A stretch of DNA of 64,000 nt from Laguncularia racemosa. Its lineage: Eukaryota > Streptophyta > Magnoliopsida > Myrtales > Combretaceae. A program made the position numbers and the translations under genes. Location of the stretch: positions 2,878,340-2,942,339 of the forward strand of contig JBBMOL010000072.1 in the NCBI GenBank assembly GCA_037954665.1, given 5' to 3'. Shown here one piece after another: positions 1-10,339 of the stretch (its first letter is position 1; every line of letters starts with the position of its first letter). The notes beneath the pieces were generated by a model. That model was not told where the DNA came from. It saw nothing but the letters and a program-made list of their open reading frames with translations, and searched no databases.

Positions 1-1091
1 AAACTGAATAGTTCGTCAACGCTACGAGAATAACCCATCCAGTGATGAAGTGCAATCATAAGATGACTGACCTTCTAGAGAAAATATACATCAAAAGATT
101 ATAATGTTAGAATACTATAGCAAGGCAGACGAGTGTGAGGGGCTCTTCAAGTTTCATATGGTAATTAGCAAAATAATTCATCTAATTAACGTGTGAGCTG
201 AGTTGTCACATGGTAACAAAGCAATAATATCGGCCACCTCAATTGAACAGAAAATTATTAGAATAACTTGTTTAAAGAGGATTTAAAAATAAGTTTTTAT
301 ACAAATTGTAATATAATATTAAAATTTTTTATATAGAATCACAATTTAAAAAACTATAATATAATTTATATAAAAATTTATTTTCAAATCTTCTATTAAT
401 AACTTATACAATAAGATTTCCTCTTAAACTATTTCGAGATAACGTACCACATGGTGAAAGCACAGCTCGAGTATATGCAAATCACCTCTAGGATTCTATA
501 TGTCCGATGCAGCCTAGAGATATACAATGATACTCAATGATGACGTTAGTATTATAATAGGACAGGCTGTGTTATGTTTTCAAATGAGGTATAAGAAAAT
601 TTTAAAACATCAGGACATCTTTCGGTTTAGCTATGTAAAATTCATTAGAATTATAAAGCCAAATATGGTCGGGTAAGCAAATCTTTGGTGGCCGGGTGAT
701 CTCCGCTGTGAGACATGTTATCTAATCATAATAATATTTAGCTTGAGGAATTCTGATGGTTATCAATCACCTAAACAACTTTAAAGTTGACTCTATTAAT
801 ATCAATCGAGTAGAAATCATCTTTATGGGCGGTAAGACTAATATCAGTTTTTAAAAAGATACTGATTCTATATGATATTTGTTTTGAATAATACTTTGGG
901 GAAAAAAAATTAGGATAATTCGGTCCTCCGGTTGCCTTCATCCCTTTGCTCGTGACTTTCGAAATCAATAGTCAACTTTGCCTTCATCCCAGCTTCAATT
1001 GAAAAGAAGCATGCAAGCACTTAAAAATAAATAAATAAAACGCTTTATTCTTCATTTAAAATTCCTAGTTGCTTACGGAAGGCAAGCAAAC
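1..1091. other. AT-rich intergenic DNA
   Basis: I see no gene here. All reading frames are short and none shows a recognisable domain. The stretch contains the foldback structure at 265-405, and it ends where an LTR-like terminus begins with TGTAACACCC. Confidence 0.6.
265..405. repeat. AT-rich foldback (MITE-like)
   Basis: Two arms of about 51 bp (265-315 and 355-405) are inverted copies of each other at roughly 80% identity by eye, with about 39 bp between them. Similarity weakens outward on both sides. I found no clear target-site duplication, so calling it a MITE is an inference. It could also be a chance AT-rich hairpin, but the arm identity is high for that. Confidence 0.45.
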
Positions 1092-1720
1092 TGTAACACC
1101 CTAAAACCCGAATACGTTACGACCCACCATATGTCCTTATTTCCTGAAATCACGCAAAGACTCTAATCACCACTATTCTTCAAATACTCTTGATAATAGT
1201 TATAAATCATTTACTGCATAACAGAAATTAATGAAATTTTTCATCATCTATAATAACTCACCAACAATCTTCTCAAATTAAACAACAGAAGCAATTAACA
1301 TTCACTTACAATAGAAATTCTCAAACAATTAAATAAAAATCTAACATATCTTTCCTTAATCTATCTACTAGTCATCATAATAGACGTATTCTACATTCTC
1401 TTCATTGTTTTAATCTTGAGTTGTTTCCCCCAAGTTTTCAACATATCCTACAATCTCTTCGGTAGCATCTGCAACTAAAAAAATTTTCCCACGAGAGGTG
1501 AGCTAACACCTAGTACAATGCATACCTACACACACACGCGCATGTCATGCTAGAAACAATAACACATGCAAAATGCTCCATAATATCCATTCATAATTTT
1601 GTTTATCTTTCATAATCTTTAGCCGATATACAATCACAACATAAGCATCTTCACACATAACATTCCTAAACATCCTTTCATAATCCATCCATAAATAATA
1701 TATACATATATATGTATATG

Positions 1721-2143
1721 ACAAAGGTCATCCTCTATCTATAAGTCTCTTATCATACATAATAATAATATATATATAACAGTGGGTACTCCCCACTATC
1801 CATGAGTCTTCATATATCCACTTTTCATAACCATACATAATATATATATATGACAGTGGGAAGTACCCACTGTCCATGAGTCCATGAGTCATCACACATC
1901 AACCTTTCACAACCATACATAATATATATATATATGACAATGGGTACTTCCCATTATCCATGAGTCATCGCACATCAACCTTTCACTGCCATATATATAT
2001 ATATATATATGATAATGGATACTCTCCATTGTCCATAAGTCCATGAGTCATCGCACATCAACCTTTCACAGCCATACATAATATATATATATATGTATGT
2101 ATGTATGTATGACGGTGGGTACTCCCTACTGTCTATGAGTCTA
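1721..2143. repeat. Tandem hairpin array 1
   Basis: Six units, spaced about 60-90 bp apart, each hold an (AT)n run, a short inverted repeat, and a tail like CATGAGTCATC...CAACCTTTCACA. The best unit has perfect 9-bp arms, GACAGTGGG (1852-1860) and CCCACTGTC (1866-1874), around a 5-nt loop. Neighbours at 1936-1958, 2011-2033 and 2111-2133 have different arms that still pair almost fully. The first unit (1721-1740) is badly decayed. The array probably lies inside LTR relic H. Confidence 0.8.
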
Positions 2144-2461
2144 TACACTACAACCTTTCACAATACACGTTACAGCTTTCCATATCACAACATTCCACAA
2201 CACAACCTTCTACATAAGACCCAGATCATTTCAGTACACGACTCCACTAGGGACAACGTCATATACCAATCATTGAAGTGGCACCCAAGAACACTGACCC
2301 ACACTCAGTTTCTTAGACCCAGCAATTCACAATCATAAGCACACTCAATCCAGTTCACTTATAATATCATTAAACCCACACACAAAAATCCAATTTATCA
2401 AGCATAAGCAACAAACATAGTATATACATACCTGACTCGTAATACTTGGTTTGTCTTATAT

Positions 2462-3654
2462 TGATGTGCCTAAAACCAAGATTAAGCACATGAAAAACCA
2501 ATTTGAAAGACAATCAAATAATGTCAATCAAACTAGTTATTCAAATGGCGCAAATCCTCAATACTTGTAACCAATTCTTCAACTAAGACATGATCAATAT
2601 AGATATCCAAATGTGATTGCTTTGATGCCAAAAGATGATGTGCTTAAAAGGGGGTTTAAGTACATGCAAATGAACCAATTAAACAACTCTTAAGTGACAA
2701 GATCAAACCGGTTCAAATTAGAGCAAAATGGCGTGAACCCTAAACTTCCAAGGTGATCCAATTAATAAAAACAATGTTGATTAAAAACCACAAAGATGAT
2801 ATTGATCAAATGAATCATGAATTCAACTAAATTTCCAATAAAATCCCAATCAATACATCAACACATAAACCGTAAAAATCCTCCTTAACTCTAAGGAATT
2901 CCACGCAAACAATATGAAGTAAATTGAAAGGCAATATCAAGAGATAAAACCAATCAATTGGAAAACAATACAAGAAAGGATTTTAGATCACAAGTGACGC
3001 CAAAATCAGATCAAGAACCAACCTAATCAACCCTAGATATGACTTAATAGTGATGAAAAGGAAAAACACAACAAAGGGGAATTGGTATTACTCACAATTC
3101 TCTTTGTTGCAACTTGCCACAATTCTAATTTTTTGATTGAAATTGATAAAAGCTAATGGATTTAAGATGAACCCTAACTCTCACACGAAAAGTGTATTTG
3201 CTGCAAATTTCAAAAGCTCCCAAAAACCCTATTTAAGCAAGTATTTATACTTGCTCCCTTTAGGGTTAAAATGTCCACAAAATTACAATTATGCCACTTT
3301 AGGGTGGCCGGTCCTAAAAGCAACAACTACAACCAATGAAAAAGTGTCCTAAAAGCTTACAACATAAATAGTTCAAAGAAAATAATTACAAGTACAAAAT
3401 AATAAAAATCCTCAAAGAGCCAAAGCATCAAGGCGATGTTGATCACAGCGGACCATTGGGTGAGAATCTGATGATGTCCCTAACTGATCAACAATGAGAT
3501 TCATTTGGCATCCCGTGAAGAAATATCATTGTACTTATAAGATTATCATTCAAATATTTATTAGATAAGGAAAACAAGTGTAAATATGAGTGATTTAGAT
3601 CATCATCCAAATCAAGTTCCTTATCCATCTAGGTCACCGGAAAGATTCCCATCA
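2462..3654 (-). mobile_element. Solo LTR, long subfamily of element A
   Basis: This 1193-bp sequence runs TGATGTGCC...CCCATCA on the plus strand. It is the reverse complement of an LTR of the type bounding element A. It is flanked by TATAT (2457-2461) and TATAC (3655-3659), a 5-bp target duplication with one change. No internal region is attached, so it is a solo LTR, probably left by LTR-LTR recombination. It is about 190 bp longer than the LTRs of element A. The extra segment at its minus-strand 3' end (2462 to about 2650) includes a second LTR terminus and a degenerate primer-binding site. Confidence 0.8.
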
Positions 3655-3763
3655 TATACCTTTCTACCTTCACAATTCTTCCAAACCTATACATGATTCA
3701 AATTATTTTCTTTTAGAATTGTATGCTTATAAATATCAAAAGGAGACTAGTCACATTTCAACT

Positions 3764-3990
3764 CAACACAATCATGTTGGGAGTCGTGTAGTTGAGTGCA
3801 GGGTAGTATACGACCATGCTAAAGGTCGTATGATTTTTATTTTTTTTTTACAATCTCAACATGGTCATGTTGAGAGGTCATGTTGTTTTTTTAATTTTTT
3901 TATTCTAACATGGTCTCAACATGGTCATGTACCTCTCTCTATTCACTATGTCGTTTTTTTTTTTCAACATAGTCATGTTGAGGGGTCATG

Positions 3991-4025
<35 letters not shown>

Positions 4026-4345
4026 TAATAACATGGTCTCAACATGGTCATGTATCTCTCTCTATTCACTAAGTTGTTTTTTTTTTTTTAACTTAGTCTT
4101 TAACATGGTCATGTTAAGAGGTCATATATCTCTCTGTTCACTATTCATCAACACAACCTCAACATGGTCATGTCGATAGGTCGTGTTGAATTTTTTTTTT
4201 TCAACATAATCACGTTGAGAGGTCGTGTATCTCTCTGTTTACCTTTCATTTTCAACACAGTCTCCAACATGGTCGTATTGGGAGGCCGTATATCTCTCGG
4301 TTCACTTTGAATTTTCAACATGATTCCAACACGATCGTGTTGGGA
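3764..4345. repeat. Hairpin array 2 (CAACATG-GT-CATGTTG type)
   Basis: About ten short near-palindromes are spaced 45-90 bp apart and separated by T-rich runs and CTCTCT segments. Clear examples are 3855-3874 (CTCAACATG, GT, CATGTTGAG), a version near 4110 with TTAACATG/CATGTTAA, and a perfect 18-bp palindrome at 4326-4343 (CCAACACGATCGTGTTGG). Each is followed by a degenerate second half-site such as GAGGTCGTGT. The array probably lies in the same LTR relic H as array 1. Confidence 0.75.
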
Positions 4346-4831
4346 GGTCGTGTATCTCACTATACACCTCGTAAATCGATCCCTCAAGTCGATTTCTATT
4401 CAATTTAACCTAATTGATCCATCTAACATAAAATTTATAATGTAGATACACTTACTTAACCTGAATTGTTCTCGTGATGAGTGAATCACTTGTTTCGTCC
4501 CTTATGTATCACAGATTGATCTAGATCTATAAACCTCAATACGTTAATTCCCACTTTATGATATACACGAACTCAAAGATCAATTGTTATTGATCAATCT
4601 ACTCACCTTAAACTATTTGGCGAATCATAGCACTTGCTTATCCTTTTCTCTCTTCGGATTTCTATAGAGTGTATCTAAGGTTCTACAAGTTATTCAAATG
4701 AAGGAAAAAGTATAAACCTTAGGTAAAAGGAGCTTATATACCTAGGTCGCAAAATGACCATCTTGTCCCCAGTCATAATTTTTATTTCCCGTATTATCCT
4801 TGGTAGATTGTTTATTATTATTATTATTAAT

Positions 4832-4865
4832 TGCACACACACACACACACACATATATATATAAT
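4832..4865. repeat. (CA)n(TA)n microsatellite
   Basis: About eleven CA dinucleotides run directly into a TA run. This is a simple-sequence repeat, and no function is implied. Confidence 0.9.
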
Positions 4866-5196
4866 ATTACTTGGGTATTTACATAAACAGTTAGATAGGT
4901 TGGCTAGTGTTGCTATCACTTATGAGACCATCAATTTTTGCTCAAATAAATCTAAAATCATTAATCAAATAAGTCGATAATCCATTACAATAATTAAAAG
5001 TGAATTGATTAATAACACCATACCATAAAACGAATGACAAATTCGAACTTAGTAGAGGATTCTTAGCTAATGAAAAAGAGATTATCAAAATAAAATAACC
5101 TAATGATCCCAACCATTAAACTAGCCACCTTGAATAAATAAGACTCAAGTTAAGGAATAATTTTATTTAAATTAAACAATTAGTGGAATCAAGTGA
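4866..5196. other. Non-coding DNA left of element A
   Basis: AT-rich sequence with no recognisable gene or repeat family. It ends in AATAG, which is the left target-site duplication of element A. Confidence 0.6.
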
Positions 5197-5201
5197 AATA
5201 G

Positions 5202-6199
5202 TGATGGGAAATTTTTTAGCACCGTCTATGCTTTTAGAACTAGATTTGGATGATGATCATATTTTACTTTATTTCTTTTTATCTAATAAGTATTTGAGAA
5301 ATAACCTTGCAAGTACAATAATAATTCTCCATGGGATGCCAACATGTCCTACATTAGTTGATGGCCATGGGACATCATCAGAATTACATTCAAAGGCCCA
5401 GTGCAATCGATTCCATTTCGAAACATTGCTTCATGAAGATTTATGATATTTTGTACTTTGTAATTGTTCTATGGACTATTTTATGTTGTATTTTCCTTTG
5501 GGACACTTTCATTTTGATTATAATTTTCATTTAGGATCGGCCACCCTAAAAGTGGCATAGTTGTAATTATGTGCATTTTCTAACCCTAAAGGGAGCAAGT
5601 ATAAATACTTGCTTAAAGTAGGGTTTGTGGAGGCCATATTTTTCAGATTTGAGATACACTTTGCGTGAGGATTAGGGTTCTCCTAATTGTCATTAAACTC
5701 TTATCAATTTCAATCCCAAGAGTTGAAATTGTGGTGAGTGCAACACTTTGAAATTGTGAGTAATATCAATTTTATTTTGTTGTGATTTCTTTTCTTCTCT
5801 AGTGTGTAATATCTATGGGTGAATTGAGATAGTTCTTGGTCAGATTTGCTTCCTATTATTTTGATTTTTTGTGCTTAATTGAGATACTTTGCATTTGAGT
5901 TTGGTTCATCCTTTATGTGTGCTTCTTGAACCGTGATTAGCACATATGAAAAGGGGTTCTTAGAGTTAAAGATTTATTTTGAAATTGTGAATTATTCACA
6001 TGGATTTATATGTGATTAGTGTTATGTTAGAAGAAATTATCATTGTGGAATTATAATTGCATCATTGAGTATTTGGATCTCATTGCACCTTCACTAGAGT
6101 TCACACAATTTTACCCTTTTTGAACCGGTTATTGATTTAAGGGTGAAGTGTTCCTTTGGTTCATTTGATTGTGCTTAGACCTTGGTTTTAGGCACATTA
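5202..6199 (+). repeat. 5' LTR of element A
   Basis: 998-bp copy of the LTR at 9328-10334. Its end reads CACATTA where the other copy has CACATCA, so the terminal CA has mutated. The U5-like end carries TTGGTTTTAGGCACAT, also seen in the other LTRs of this group. Confidence 0.9.
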
Positions 6200-6204
6200 T
6201 ATTT

Positions 6205-6216
6205 TGGTATCAGAGC
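6205..6216 (+). other. Primer-binding site (initiator tRNA-Met)
   Basis: TGGTATCAGAGC, complementary to the 3' end of plant initiator tRNA-Met, lies 5 bp after the 5' LTR of element A. It primes minus-strand DNA synthesis. Confidence 0.95.
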
Positions 6217-7436
6217 TTGGGGTTTAAGAGGAGGGATTTGCAATTTTGAATTTCAGAAATTTAGGGTTCATGTTCTTACATATTCAATTTCAAAATTGGG
6301 GGTAAATTGAAATTGTTGTTGTGATTGCTTAAAGTGGCGTGATTGCTTTGTTTGGGAAGTTGAATTTGCTGCTTGTTGAGTGATTTTGAGTACTTGTTGA
6401 AGCCTCTTTGTTGTGAACTTCACCGTAAAGGAAGGGGAAAGATAGTACATTTTTTTTAATGCAATTTCAAAAGTAAAATTGTGTAGGAAGAGAATTGTGA
6501 TTCTTACATTGTTTGAATTCGGAATTGGGGAGAGCATTTGCAATTTCTAGATTTGAGTAGTGTGGAAGAATGGAAGTTATTTGATTTTCAAAACAAGCAT
6601 TAAGAGTGAAGGAGTTAATGTGTGTTTGTTTGAATTTGAAAATTACTTCTTACCAAATGTGGAAGGATTGCAATCAGGGAAATGGTTTGATTTTCAAATT
6701 TAAATTTCTGCCTTTAATGTAAGTTATGGATTGGATTTGTATTTGAAGTGAAGAATTTGCAACGTGTTATCCTTGAATTTGCTTTGAGAAGGAGTAGTGA
6801 ATTGATGAAGTTGGTGTTGCATGTGACGTGAGTATGTTGTAAGTGGCGGTGTGAATGTGTTGCAATTGAGGTGTTGTAAAGTAGTGTGATATTGTGTTGT
6901 AATTGGGGAGGTTGTTGCACTGTGACTTAAGAGGCGTGTATGTGGGGTTGTGTTTTTGCAAATTTAGTGAAAAGTGTGCGTGTATTTTTTGCGTGGTTTT
7001 GTGTGTGTTCATTAAAGAATTGTTGCTAGTGGCATGAATGGTGTTGGAACCGTGAGCAAGGTTGTTTTGTGACGGTGGAGTTGTGCATTTGTGCTTGTGT
7101 TAAGGTGCTGCAATTTGTGAATTATTATAGTGTGAAACCTTAACAAGAAAGGAAGGTTTTGAATAGTAGAATTTGAAATTCAAACAAGTCATTAAAGTGT
7201 GAAAGTAATTGACTAGTTACTTAAACACTTGTAGTTGAATTTAATTCTAACTACTTGAAGGTAGTTGTGTGTGTACTTCATTTATTGAACTTTACTTGGA
7301 GTACTAAATCATTTTCTTTGTACTTAAAATTCTTTTTGGAACGTGAGCTATTGCATTATTGTGGTTATTAAACGTGTGGGTTTGTGTTGTTGAAGGAGTG
7401 TGTTGAAATTTGTGGGATTACTTCTTAAATCATATC
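6217..7436 (+). other. Untranslated leader of element A
   Basis: About 1.2 kb of G- and T-rich sequence between the primer-binding site and the gag start. Frames are short and shared with no family. It presumably contains packaging signals, but I cannot point to one. Confidence 0.6.
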
Positions 7437-8640
7437 ATGTCCAACGAAAGTGTGAATGGGGGAATTGGCAATGAAGCCAATAGCCAAGTTGGTGGAGGTC
7501 AAGTTCATAATATTGCAGGTAGGAGGACTTTGGAAGAACAGCTCCAGGATCTTACTACCATAGTTGCTACTTTGGCAACTAGGATTGATAGGATGACATT
7601 ACCACAACCACCAGTGGTGAACCTTTAGGCACCACCTTGGGTAGCTCCACAGAATCCTCAGAGAGACAGAGTAGTGGGAGATGGAAATCTGAATAGAATG
7701 ATGGATGAGGATCATCATCTATACAGGGAAGAAAGGGATGACAACTTTGGAGCTAATCCATTTCAAAATAGGGATTTCAGGCCACATCAGGGATTGAAGT
7801 ATGTGAAACTGTAGACGCCTTCTTATGATGGCAAAGGATCAGCTGATGATTATTTGGATTGGGAGGACAAGGTTGAGGGTCTCTTTGAATGTTATGAGAT
7901 TGATGATAATACCAGAGTCAGATTAGCTGATGTCGAGTTTACATGATACACTGCACTATGGTGGAAGAATTTGATTATCAGCAGGCGTAAGGATGGAGAG
8001 GCTAAGATTCAGACATGGAGGGATATGAAAAGGGTTTTGAGAAAAAAGATTTATTCCTGAGCACTACAAATAGGAACTGTTTATGCGACTGCAAACTTTG
8101 AGGTAAGGAGGCAAGACAGTAGATGATTATGTGTAGGAATTTGAAACCCTCATGATTAGATGTGGGTCCATCGAACCTCCAGAACAAACCATAGCATACT
8201 TCGTCTCAGGTTTGAAATATGAAATAGCATGTGTTGTTGAGTTGCAGCTCTATAGTACACTTGATGAGGCTATTCAGTTAGCCTTGAAAGTGGAGAGGCA
8301 AAGGAGGTCCAACTTATTTAGGGCTCCGAGCTGTAGGCCCAATACTATAACTAGACTCATAACAGCTGACGGTTGATTAGGGGGAACAAAGGTGGTAGGT
8401 GAGACCGTGAGAGCAGTGGACAAAACTACCCCAAACACTACTAGAGAAAATATAACCACTGGGAAGGGTAAAGAGGTAATAGTGCTAGATGTGAGGCAAA
8501 CTGTTCCCAGATCTACTAGTGGAAAAGCATGCCAGATCAAATGCTTTAAATGCATGGGATTTGGGCATATGGCAGCATAGTGTCCAAATAAGAGGGTGAT
8601 TACTGTTATGTAGGACGTTGGGGAAGATGTTGAGGTTGAC
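7437..8640 (+). pseudogene. gag: gag of element A, broken
   Basis: The start is chosen at 7437 because the first residues (MSNESVNGGIGNEANSQ) recur almost unchanged in element C (36517) and in the antisense A' copy near 37975. The frame holds for 63 codons, then meets TAG at 7626-7628, where related copies read on. Downstream the Gag core is still legible (YDGKGSADDYLDWEDKVEGLFECYE, about 7825-7900) but carries further stops and frameshifts near 7945 and 8057-8140. It ends with a CCHC zinc knuckle (CFKCMGFGHMAA then a stop before the last Cys, 8541-8583). In a living element Gag would form the virus-like particle and bind RNA. Here no full-length product is possible. Confidence 0.85.
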
Positions 8641-8895
8641 GAGGAACAGACTGAGCCTACAGATTTACCAATAGCACTATAGGAATATTATGATGACCAG
8701 ACTACAGAAACACATGAGGAGCGTACAGGTGAACAATATCTACCTATTAATGTGTTACACAGGGCTCTAACCATATCTCTTGATGCTAGAGACATTCAGA
8801 AGGAGAACATATTTCACACCTCTTGCAGGATCAGAGGTAATCTTTGTGTGCTCATCATTGATAGTAGTAGTTGCATGAATGTTATATCTGCTGCA

Positions 8896-8922
8896 CTAGT
8901 AGACAAATGATTTGTCTACTAG
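8896..8922. repeat. Perfect 27-nt palindrome in the protease
   Basis: CTAGTAGACAAAT (8896-8908) and its exact complement (8910-8922) surround one G. It sits where the protease frame breaks, after LVDK, so it may mark a hairpin-mediated deletion. Confidence 0.9.
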
Positions 8923-9313
8923 CCCACATCCTAGCCCTTATAACTTACATTGGTTGGATAATCGAGACAATATGTATGTTACACTAAGGGCGAAGGTGCC
9001 TGTAAGTGTTGGGCAGAAATATCACGATGAGATCTTATGTGATGTGATTCCTATGCATGCATTCCATTTGTTGTTAGGTAAACCCTAGTTGTTTGATCGG
9101 CAGGTGTTACATGATGGGTTTAGAAACACCTACATGTTCAGTTTAGGTGAGTCTCGCATAGTACTGTCACCTATGACTCCATCTGAGGTACATTAGTTTC
9201 AGGAACAGATCAGAACTACTGCCACTACATTTGATAGCCAGGAGAGTAGGCCAATAGAGATATCAGGGTTCAGTTCCAAAAATGATCCTCTAGATTTGAG
9301 GGAAAATCTTTCA

Positions 9314-9327
9314 GAAGCCCGAGGAGA
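9314..9327 (+). other. Polypurine tract of element A
   Basis: Purine-rich GAAGCCCGAGGAGA directly precedes TGATGG of the 3' LTR. This is where plus-strand priming would occur. Confidence 0.65.
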
Positions 9328-10334
9328 TGATGGCAAATTTTTCGGCACCGTCTATGCTTTCAGAACTAGATTTGGATGATGATCCAAATCACTCATATTT
9401 TACTTTATTTCTTTTTATCTAATAAGTATTTGAGAAATAACATTACAGGTTCAATAATAATTCTCCATGGGATGCCAACATGTCCTACATTAGTTGATAG
9501 CCACGAGACATCATCAGATTTACATTCACAAGCCCGCTGCGATCGATTCCATTTCGAAGCATTAGCTCATGAAGATTTATGATATTTTGTACTTTGTACT
9601 TGTTCTATGGACTATTTTATGTTGTATTTTCTTTTAGGACACTTTCATTTTGATTGTAATTTTCATTTAGGACCGACCATCCTAAAAGTGGCATAGTTGT
9701 AATTGTGTGCATTTTCTAACCCTAAAGGGAGTAAGTATAAATACTTGCTTAAAGTAGGGTTTGTAGGCCATATTTTTCAGATTTGAGATACACTTTACGT
9801 GAGGATTAGGGTTCTCCTAATTTTCATTAGACTCTTATCAATTTCAATCCCAATAGTTGAAATTGTGGCGAGTGCAACACTTTAAAATTGTGAGTAATAT
9901 CAATTTCATTTTGTTGTGATTTCTTTTCTTCTCTAGTGTGTAATATCTAGGGGTGAATTGAGATAGTTCTTGGTCAGATTTGCTTCCTATTATTTCGAAT
10001 TTTTTTGCTTAATTGAGATTCTTTGCATTTGAATTCGATTCATCCTTTATGTGTGCTTCTTGAACCGTGATTAGCACATGTGGAAAGGGGTTCTTAGAGT
10101 TGAAAATTTATTTTGAAATTGTGAATTATTCACGTGGATTTATATGTGATTAGTGTTATGTTAGAAGAAATTATCATTGTGAAATTATAATTGCATCATT
10201 GAGTATTTGGATCTCATTGCACCTTCACTAGGGTTCACGCAATTTTACCCTTTTTAAACCAGTTATTGATTTAAGAGTTGAAGTGTTCCTTTGGTTCATT
10301 TGATTGTGCTTAGAACTTGGTTTTAGGCACATCA
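9328..10334 (+). repeat. 3' LTR of element A
   Basis: 1007-bp copy of the LTR at 5202-6199, ending in CATCA and followed by the AATAG target duplication. It carries a 9-bp CCAAATCAC segment near 9382 that the 5' copy lacks. Confidence 0.9.
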
Positions 10335-10339
10335 AATAG

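Larger units (their letters stand above)
1092..4860 (-). mobile_element. Old LTR-like relic H (minus), split by a solo LTR
   Basis: The left edge reads TGTAACACCC, the usual terminus of plant Ty3/gypsy LTRs. Read on the minus strand, this edge would be an LTR 3' end in GGGTGTTACA. Minus-strand features fit transcription leftward: a TATA-like box (GTATATAAG) near 4730-4740, and a short stretch around 1490-1510 that resembles the R-U5 of chromovirus LTRs. The sequence is interrupted at 2462-3654 by a solo LTR of another family. Two hairpin-repeat arrays lie on either side of that insertion. The right boundary was not found, no coding capacity remains, and the orientation is an inference. Confidence 0.4.
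8640..9327 (+). pseudogene. Protease remnant joined to integrase tail (element A)
   Basis: After an acidic linker comes a retropepsin-like segment: CRIRGNLCVLIIDSSSC (8824-8874), with the active site reading D-S-S where aspartic proteases have D-[TS]-G. Later segments such as EILCDVIPMHAFHLLLGKP (about 9027-9083) fit the flap and C-terminal half. A frame break sits at the palindrome 8896-8922. The end (DLRENLSEARGDD, about 9290-9330) is the C-terminal tail of integrase in related elements, so about 3 kb of pol is missing. It is inactive as it stands. Confidence 0.75.
5202..10334 (+). mobile_element. Element A: complete non-autonomous Ty3/gypsy element
   Basis: The element is 5133 bp, bounded by LTRs of 998 and 1007 bp that begin TGATGG and end CATTA/CATCA. 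An exact 5-bp target duplication, AATAG, sits at 5197-5201 and 10335-10339. Inside are an initiator-Met primer-binding site, a leader of about 1.2 kb, a broken gag, a protease remnant and a purine-rich tract. The codons before the 3' LTR (about DLRENLSEARGDD) match the extreme C-terminus of the integrase in related elements, so RT, RNase H and the integrase core have been deleted between protease and tail. It could move only with proteins supplied in trans. The LTRs differ by a few percent and a 9-bp indel (CCAAATCAC). Confidence 0.9.

Noticed and set aside
1721..4345. CRISPR-like array
   Set aside because: This is plant DNA; unit spacing is irregular, intervening sequences are themselves similar, and there are no cas genes.
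5183..5446. 87-codon frame (and its partner at 9376-9582) as a gene
   Set aside because: Both are inside the LTRs of element A and differ by indels. They are LTR sequence.
6205..6216. tRNA genes at the primer-binding sites
   Set aside because: Only the 12-18 nt complementary to tRNA 3' ends are present; no cloverleaf can be drawn around any of them.
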